Part shown: one piece after another, positions 59,392 through 64,000 of the stretch
Position numbering within the stretch: position 1 is the stretch's first letter
How the letters are laid out: each line of letters starts with the position of its first letter
Origin: CAVQCJ01 sp963711005
Lineage (GTDB): Bacteria; Actinomycetota; Actinomycetes; Prado026
Direction: 5' to 3'
Assembly (NCBI GenBank): GCA_963711005.1
Contig: CAVQCJ010000002.1
Span: forward strand, 868,001 to 932,000
DNA: 64,000 nt
Notes under the pieces: generated by a model
The model's input: only the letters and a program-made list of their open reading frames with translations
The model's database searches: none
What the model was told of the DNA's origin: nothing
Translations under genes and position numbers: made by a program

Positions 59392-59405
59392 CGGCACTTC
59401 TGTGC
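59392..59405 (+). repeat. Dispersed intergenic repeat, copy e
   Basis: CGGCACTTCTGTGC, matching the right half of the repeat family. An upstream CCGAATGCTGG (59354-59364) may be the diverged left half. Confidence 0.55.
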
Positions 59406-59432
59406 GCCCGATGCAAGGCACGCCTTCACTGC

Positions 59433-60143
59433 TCACGCGCGGGTGACGGCGCCGGTACCGGTGACGACTTTCGTCACGTGAGCGGGGTTTCCGCGGTACA
59501 GCACCGAGCCCGTACCGGACAGGTTCACGTCGACCGCTCGAGTCGCGTCGACGGTCACCTGGCCGGACCCGCTGAGATCGACTGTCACCTGATTCCCGAC
59601 CAGGCCGCCCAGCTGGAGGGAGCCGACGCCCGAAAGCGCCGCGGAGTACCGGTCCGCCGTGCCCGTGACAGACAGCTCACCGCTGCCGGTGAGCGCAGCG
59701 ATGAACTCCGACGCCTGCACGCCGACGACGGTGAGCCGGCCGCTCCCGGAGATCGCGGCCGAGTCCAGGGAGGGCACGGTCACGTCGACCGACAGCCGGG
59801 CGTCGGTGCTGATCCCGCGCCGTTGACCGATCACCAGCGTCCCCAGCCGCACGTCCGTGGTCACCAGGCCGACAACGCTCGCGTCGCCGCGGAGCACGAC
59901 GCGCTGCGGTCCGCCCACTCGCACGACGACATCGTTCGCGCCGGCCAGGTCTATCCCGCTGAACGACGGAACGGTCCGGGTCTGTTCGACCGTGGGCCCG
60001 GACCGACCGTCGACATGGATGCGCCACGCGGCCACGACTCCGGCCGCCACGAGCAGAAGGAGGACGACGGCAACGACACCGGCGGTGCCTCGGTGCTCGC
60101 TCAAGCGTGGGTCGCGGGTTGGTGATGGTGATGTCATGATCAT
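59433..60143 (-). CDS. Membrane-anchored DUF2807 (GIN domain) protein
   Basis: 236 residues. A helix at about 24-43 anchors the protein; the outside part is a right-handed beta-helix of short repeats (GSGRLTVVGV, GSGELSVTG, GSGQVTVDA) typical of the DUF2807 head domain. Start ATG 60143 has GAGGTGA five bases upstream. Envelope role unknown. Confidence 0.85.
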   Translation of the reverse strand: MIMTSPSPTRDPRLSEHRGTAGVVAVVLLLLVAAGVVAAWRIHVDGRSGPTVEQTRTVPSFSGIDLAGANDVVVRVGGPQRVVLRGDASVVGLVTTDVRLGTLVIGQRRGISTDARLSVDVTVPSLDSAAISGSGRLTVVGVQASEFIAALTGSGELSVTGTADRYSAALSGVGSLQLGGLVGNQVTVDLSGSGQVTVDATRAVDVNLSGTGSVLYRGNPAHVTKVVTGTGAVTRA

Positions 60144-60334
60144 CTTGCTCACCTCACACAGGCTCCATTCGATCCTGCTTCCGCCGCAGCCGGACGGGTA
60201 GAGCCGAAGGTCCCCGGTCAGGAGCGTTGTTGCAGGAGTCCTCCGAAGTTGTCTCGCCCATGTGTGGTCAGGCCGTGGGTTCCACTTCCCCGAGCGCCCG
60301 GGGCCGGAGAACGTGCGCGGCCCCAAAAGGCGCC

Positions 60335-60380
60335 GCACCGAATGCCGGATCTGATCAGCCCGCTAACGGCACATCGGTTC
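60335..60380. repeat. Dispersed intergenic repeat, copy f (both arms)
   Basis: GCACCGAATGCCGGATC followed by CGCTAACGGCACATCGGTTC: both arms of the repeat are present and inverted, giving a potential stem (ACCGA-TGCCG with CGGCA-TCGGT). It lies 55 bp upstream of the RidA start. Confidence 0.75.
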
Positions 60381-60434
60381 GGTTACCGATATATCCAAAT
60401 GCCACGTGCCGACCCCAACCGCCACACTCCGAGC

Positions 60435-60863
60435 ATGCCAATGGAGATCACAAGGCTCAATCCGGATCAGCTGCACCGGCCGCCCGGTTACCACCACGTC
60501 ACGGTGGTTCAGGCGGACCGGATGGCCTACTTGGCCGGGCAGTGCCCCCTCGACCGTCACGGGGACCTAGTCGGACCGGGCGATCTTGAGGCGCAGATCG
60601 ACCAAGTCATCGCCAATGTCGTGGCAGCGCTCAGCGCCGTGGGCGCCCGACCCACCGATGTCGTCCGTTCGGTCATCTACGTCGCCAGCAACGACGTGGA
60701 CGACCTAGGGCTGGCCTGGCACCGGTTGACGGGATCGGTCATCGGTCCAGCCTTCACCTCGGCCAGCACGTTGCTCGGCGTCGCACAACTCGGCTACCCC
60801 GAACAGTTGGTCGAGGTCGAACTCACGGCGGCACTAGAGACCACCACGACTGAGCGCTCATGA
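60435..60863 (+). CDS. RidA/YjgF-family protein
   Basis: 142 residues. YLAGQCPLDRHGDLVGPGDLEAQ and VVRSVIYVASND follow the Rid pattern, but the Arg of RidA deaminases (RN/RxxV) is placed differently, so deamination of imines is likely but not certain. ATG 60435 or 60441. Moderate AT content like its neighbours. Confidence 0.85.
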   Translation: MPMEITRLNPDQLHRPPGYHHVTVVQADRMAYLAGQCPLDRHGDLVGPGDLEAQIDQVIANVVAALSAVGARPTDVVRSVIYVASNDVDDLGLAWHRLTGSVIGPAFTSASTLLGVAQLGYPEQLVEVELTAALETTTTERS

Positions 60864-60871
60864 CCGACCCG

Positions 60872-60912
60872 ACTGCCGAATCGCGTCCTCTCGCTAACGG
60901 CACTTCGCGGGC
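60872..60912 (+). repeat. Dispersed intergenic repeat, copy g
   Basis: ACTGCCGAATC then CGCTAACGGCACTTCG and CGGGC, beginning nine bases after the RidA stop codon. Aligns along its whole 41 bp with copies d and f. Confidence 0.75.
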
Positions 60913-60925
60913 GCTTGGGGGACGA

Positions 60926-61489
60926 TCAGTTATTGGCGGCCAGGCAGAGGACGTACGGCGAATCTCCTCGGATGGGGAACGCATAGGTGGTGCCGGCCGG
61001 GCAAGCGTTGGGATCGCTGACGCGCTGTGTGCCGGTCAGGGTGGCGCGGGAGTCCTCGCAGGGCACTCGGTATAGGTGCTGGTTAGCACCGATGAAGAAG
61101 CAGTCTCCGACCGCGACGGGGCGGATGACCGGCTTCTGGACAGTCAGCGCGGCCAGAAAACTGATCGCGAAGATCACGGCACCGAACCCAAGCAGCGTGA
61201 ACACCAGGTTGCGGTTCCACCGCTTGATCCCGACCTTCTTGGCGTCTGACTTGTACCCCTGCCAGCCGACACCTAGGGGGATCAAAGCAACGCCCCAGAC
61301 GACCCATCGAGCGGTCTGATTCAATCCGGGCGTGAGTTGCGAGACGGCGATGATCGCTACGCAGGCGACCTCCCAAGGGATAAGCCGCCGGACAGGGCCG
61401 CGAGCTCGCAGCCTCGACTGGTCATCCGGGCGCTCAGGCTCAGCGGCGATACCTGGGGAGACCAGGTCGTCCCCCGACGGTTGATCCAT
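60926..61489 (-). CDS. Membrane protein with LppU-like Cys-rich domain
   Basis: 187 residues. Helices at about 38-58, 62-78 and 94-115 are followed by an outside domain (VGDCFFIGANQ, VPCEDSRATLTG, ACPAGTTYAFP, YVLCLA) with four Cys in the LppU/SCO3897 order, probably two disulfides. Function unknown. Confidence 0.75.
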   Translation of the reverse strand: MDQPSGDDLVSPGIAAEPERPDDQSRLRARGPVRRLIPWEVACVAIIAVSQLTPGLNQTARWVVWGVALIPLGVGWQGYKSDAKKVGIKRWNRNLVFTLLGFGAVIFAISFLAALTVQKPVIRPVAVGDCFFIGANQHLYRVPCEDSRATLTGTQRVSDPNACPAGTTYAFPIRGDSPYVLCLAANN

Positions 61490-61586
61490 CGCGCAAGGCT
61501 CCTCCCGCTCACAGGTGCGGTGACCATACCTGCGCAGGGCCTAGCCCGCTCGCAATGGCCGTACTTCGCCAGGCGCGTCCCGATCC

Positions 61587-61609
61587 GCACCCAATGCCGG
61601 TTCTAGCGC
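61587..61609 (-). repeat. 23-bp repeat copy h
   Basis: Minus strand GCGCTAGAACCGGCATT followed by GGGTGC, the same unit as copies b and c. The stop codon of the next minus-strand gene (61603-61605) lies inside it. Confidence 0.7.
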
Positions 61610-62070
61610 GCCAGCCGACACACCGGAAACGAAGCGCCCGAAGCGCCGCGAGACTTGCCCCGACGGAGAACGGGTTCAGACCCAGGCGGGGATGGTTCCG
61701 TCGTTCCACTGCTGGAGCGGATCCGTTGCGGGGCGACGTGTGCGTCGCGTAGCCCGAGATTCGTTGGCTCGGCTGACTCGACAGCATCGTTGCCGGTCGT
61801 GTCTGCCGCTCTCTCACTGGGCGCCGACGCATCCGTGCTGGAAGTCAGGTGGGCAAGCCTTGGCGCCTTCCGCCAACCTCGGAGATATACCGGCACATAG
61901 AAGACCGTCAACATCAGAAAGCCGAACTGCCGCGTCCAAACGTCGTACCCGGTCCATGGAAGCTGGGCGGCGAGGGCGACGAGCCACCCGGTGCGGCGTC
62001 GTTCGGCGATAAGCGCCGCGCTGGCCAGGTTGAGGAGGGAGAGCAGCACGCTCCCGAGCGCGAGGGTCAT
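61603..62070 (-). CDS. Small membrane protein, possibly phage-related
   Basis: 155 residues from ATG 62070, set by GAGGAGG five bases upstream. Three hydrophobic segments (ALGSVLLSLLNLASAALIAE, TGWLVALAAQ, FGFLMLTVFYVPVYL) and a hydrophilic tail resemble small actinophage membrane proteins; the tail may be read-through into the repeat. Function unknown. Confidence 0.55.
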   Translation of the reverse strand: MTLALGSVLLSLLNLASAALIAERRRTGWLVALAAQLPWTGYDVWTRQFGFLMLTVFYVPVYLRGWRKAPRLAHLTSSTDASAPSERAADTTGNDAVESAEPTNLGLRDAHVAPQRIRSSSGTTEPSPPGSEPVLRRGKSRGASGASFPVCRLAR

Positions 62071-62237
62071 CGCAGCCTCCTCTGCCGAGATCGACTCATC
62101 CACAGACATCGAGTAGTTAGAACTCAAGTTATATGAGACGCGGGCTTACGTCTACCACTTAGCTCGGTACTGGTGTCCTGGCCTAGAGCGGATGGCCGCG
62201 ACGGAGACGACCGACCGAGGGCAGTCTCGAAGAATGC

Positions 62238-62266
62238 TTGACTTCTAACTTCTTTAGGTCTAGTAA
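62238..62266 (+). promoter_or_regulatory. Sigma-70-type promoter for the barrel protein - MarR pair
   Basis: TTGACT (62238-62243), 17-bp spacer, TAGTAA (62261-62266), 43 bp before ATG 62309, in an AT-richer patch. The spacer and surroundings hold imperfect AACTTCT/AGGT half-sites where the downstream MarR protein could bind. Confidence 0.5.
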
Positions 62267-62308
62267 TGTGCACGAACGGGGACCAACCAGGGGAACGAAG
62301 GAGGTCAC

Positions 62309-62584
62309 ATGACCACGCTGGCAGTGCGACACACGGTGAACGACTTCAACACGTGGAAGGCCGGGTTCGAAGGCCACGACGCGGGGCGCCGCAGTCACGG
62401 GGCCACCGGCTACCGGGTGCTCCAGGACGGCAACAGCGTGCTGGCCCTGATCGAGTTCCCCGACACGGCGTCCGCGCAGGCCTTCCAGACCGACCCGAGC
62501 CTTCGGGACGCCATGGACAAGGCCGGCGTCGTCGGGACACCCGACGTCAGCATCTGGTCCGAGGCATACCAGGAGCAGTACTGA
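62309..62584 (+). CDS. Small alpha+beta-barrel protein (ABM-like)
   Basis: 91 residues. LAVRHTVNDFNTWKAGFEGHD, VLALIEFPDTASAQAFQ and GVVGTPDVSIWSE show the ferredoxin-like alpha+beta barrel of small monooxygenase/cyclase-like proteins. GGAGG four bases before the start. Co-transcribed with the MarR gene. Confidence 0.8.
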   Translation: MTTLAVRHTVNDFNTWKAGFEGHDAGRRSHGATGYRVLQDGNSVLALIEFPDTASAQAFQTDPSLRDAMDKAGVVGTPDVSIWSEAYQEQY

Positions 62585-63162
62585 GCACCCGGCGAGCGTC
62601 CGCGCCGAAGGGCTCCCAGGCCGGGAGTCCTTCGGCGCGTGTCGCCGCCAGCGGGTTCGAACGGGAGTTCCCCGGCGGCAGTGAGTCGGCCAACGCCAGC
62701 ATCGTGGCCATGGTCCAGACCGGCGAGAGGTTCCTCGCCTCCGTCGACAAGGCCCTGCGGCACCACCACCTGTCCAGGGCCGGCCGCGAGGCGCTGGCCG
62801 TCCTGGAGGGCGCCGGTCAGCCACTGTCCCCGACGACCATCGCGGAGCGGCTCATCGTCACCACCGCCAGCGTCACCTCGTTGCTCGACACCCTAGAAAG
62901 GCGTGGGCTGGTCGAACGCCGACCGGACCCAGGAGACCGGCGCAGGCTGCTGGTGGCGATCACCGACGACGGGCTGGCTCTCGTCGACCAATTCCTGCCA
63001 GAAGTGGTCGCGCTGCAAACCGCAGCCATGGCAGAACTCAGCGAGCCACAACGGCGACAGCTGCTCAAACTGCTCACAACAGTCCGGGCCGGCCTCACCA
63101 ACCTCGACACCGACGCAGTCGTCCGCTCCGCGCCCCGACGGGGCAAGAGACCACGTAGCTGA
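62581..63162 (+). CDS. MarR-family regulator, start unclear
   Basis: Up to 193 residues. LRHHHLSRAGREALAVLEGAG, SPTTIAERLIVTTASVTSLLDTLERRGLVE and the wing PDPGDRRRLLVAITDDG form a MarR fold. The frame has no ATG or GTG before about 62704; CTG 62581 overlaps the previous stop (CTGA) and may be a rare coupled start. Otherwise the protein begins at 62704 or 62710 and is about 150 residues. Confidence 0.8.
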   Translation: MSTRRASAPKGSQAGSPSARVAASGFEREFPGGSESANASIVAMVQTGERFLASVDKALRHHHLSRAGREALAVLEGAGQPLSPTTIAERLIVTTASVTSLLDTLERRGLVERRPDPGDRRRLLVAITDDGLALVDQFLPEVVALQTAAMAELSEPQRRQLLKLLTTVRAGLTNLDTDAVVRSAPRRGKRPRS

Positions 63163-63328
63163 AGGGCTTGCGGACCGCGCCGGACGACTCAGATGCGCTA
63201 GCCCGGCAGAGCCGGAGGCCGCGTTGGTCCGGACGGGTACACCAGTGAGGATCGGCCCATGGGCTTGACCCGTGAGCCGCCCATCGGCAGCGTCACGCAG
63301 TAGGACCGACCATCGTCCGTTGCCGGAG

Positions 63329-63751
63329 TCAGATGTTCATCGACTGGCTGAGTTCGATGAGGTGCCCATCGGGATCGCGCAGGAAACAGCGTGTCTCGGC
63401 TCCCCAGTCGTGCGGCGGGGTCAGAAACGCGGCACCCCGTGCGAGCAGCGTCTCGTAGGTCGCCCGGCAGTCGGCCACCCGCAGTGTGATCGCGTGACTG
63501 ACCTGATTCGGGTCCGGAGGCGGACCGAAGAGGACCCCGGGCTTGTCGGCGGTCGGCCCTCCTCCGGTCACAAGCAGGACCCACGTGCCGGCGAAGCGCA
63601 GCACCACGCTCGTCCCGCCATACTCTCGATACAACTCGGCGCCCAGAACGTCCACCCAGAAATCGCGAGAGTGTGCCGGGTCAGTGACCACGAGGATCTG
63701 CGTTACGGCGACGTCGTCGCCGAAGGGGCTCACGAGCGGCTGCTGTTCCAT
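63329..63751 (-). CDS. VOC-fold protein (glyoxalase/bleomycin-resistance family)
   Basis: 140 residues from ATG 63751 (GGAG upstream). TQILVVTDPAHSRDFWVDVLGAEL and HAITLRVADCRATYETLLARG, FLRDPDGHLIELSQ give two beta-alpha-beta-beta-beta units with the final Glu metal ligand. Could be a small dioxygenase, lyase or drug-binding protein. Confidence 0.88.
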   Translation of the reverse strand: MEQQPLVSPFGDDVAVTQILVVTDPAHSRDFWVDVLGAELYREYGGTSVVLRFAGTWVLLVTGGGPTADKPGVLFGPPPDPNQVSHAITLRVADCRATYETLLARGAAFLTPPHDWGAETRCFLRDPDGHLIELSQSMNI

Positions 63752-64000
63752 CCGCTCCTCCTCACTACGTGCCCGTCCTGCGATCGTAACAATGGCGACA
63801 GTCGAGCGGTGCCGTCCAAGAGGCCCACGCCTGGCCAGTGCCCCGCTTCGACCACGATGGGCGACTCTGTCGCGGCTTACCCGTCGCCACGGCAAGTTCC
63901 TGACGCGGAGCTGGCCTCGTGGCATGCTCGGTACCGAGTGCGTTTCGTCCCCGTCCCAAGCCTGGTGAGCCGCTCACGGGATCGCACAACCGACAGCCGC
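63752..64000. other. No gene recognised at the window end
   Basis: Short open frames here are Arg-rich shadows without a ribosome site or recognisable motif. A gene could begin beyond the edge. Confidence 0.5.

Noticed and set aside
1..64000. CRISPR arrays, rRNA or complete insertion sequences
   Set aside because: No regular direct repeats with unique spacers, no rRNA signature and no complete transposase frame were seen.

Overview
The window is high-GC DNA (roughly 70% by eye) with dense genes, many GTG starts, frequent ATGA/GTGA overlaps, lipobox lipoproteins and typical actinobacterial families (HD-GYP/LuxR, MoxR-DUF58-VWA, LppU-like, group 3b hydrogenase, an Rv0081-type locus). I read it as the chromosome of an actinomycete. 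The genus cannot be fixed from the sequence alone. I found no complete rRNA, tRNA, CRISPR array or intact insertion sequence.

Layout. 0-12 kb: the tail of a glycosyl hydrolase-like gene, a molybdopterin oxidoreductase with its cytochrome b partner, a SipW-type secreted protein, a cation/proton antiporter, a CaiB/BaiF-AMACR enzyme, an Ig-repeat secreted protein, a DUF389 membrane protein, a drug-efflux MFS pump and a secreted HNH nuclease. 12-17 kb: an HtrA-like protease - MoxR - DUF58 - VWA operon. 17-22 kb: a secreted phosphoesterase, an HD-GYP/LuxR regulator, a SnoaL-like protein, and a divergent F420-reductase-like/MarR pair with two matching operators. 22-27 kb: a small lipid cassette (dedicated ACP, double CFA-type methyltransferase, Tat-exported protein, ketosynthase) facing a FeeM/LuxI-like acyltransferase. 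This is the best candidate for an undescribed biosynthetic system.

28-29 kb is a scar of decayed genes: the end of an ECF sigma factor, an internally deleted anti-sigma factor and a PPOX-like fragment. 29-43 kb holds a TetR/cupin pair, glutamate dehydrogenase plus amino-acid permease, a saccharopine-dehydrogenase-like enzyme, a complete group 3b NADP-linked [NiFe]-hydrogenase operon (beta, CNB protein, gamma, delta, alpha, protease, HypC, EamA permease, an accessory protein) and ornithine aminotransferase. Three DosR-like GGG-N8-CCC palindromes lie in divergent intergenic regions here. 43-50.6 kb is a locus matching Mycobacterium tuberculosis Rv0081-Rv0087 (ArsR regulator plus a membrane hydrogenase-like complex). 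Its large subunit lacks the Ni ligands, and three single-base frameshifts affect its last two genes. A perfect LexA box and an ArsR-type palindrome precede it.

51-62 kb is a plastic region. It has a sulfatase, an ABC exporter flanked by inverted copies of a 23-bp repeat beside an integrase C-terminal relic, an AT-richer esterase with a leaderless-looking promoter, short lipoproteins and envelope proteins, a RidA protein, and at least nine copies of a dispersed intergenic repeat whose right arm is CGCTAACGGCAC in the best copies. 62-64 kb: a small barrel protein coupled to a MarR regulator, and a VOC-fold protein.

How the parts may work together (inference): the 29-50 kb block looks like a low-oxygen redox and nitrogen island, with NADPH/H2 exchange, ammonia assimilation via glutamate, ornithine/lysine semialdehyde chemistry and an ion-translocating complex, possibly under DosR-, ArsR- and LexA-type control.
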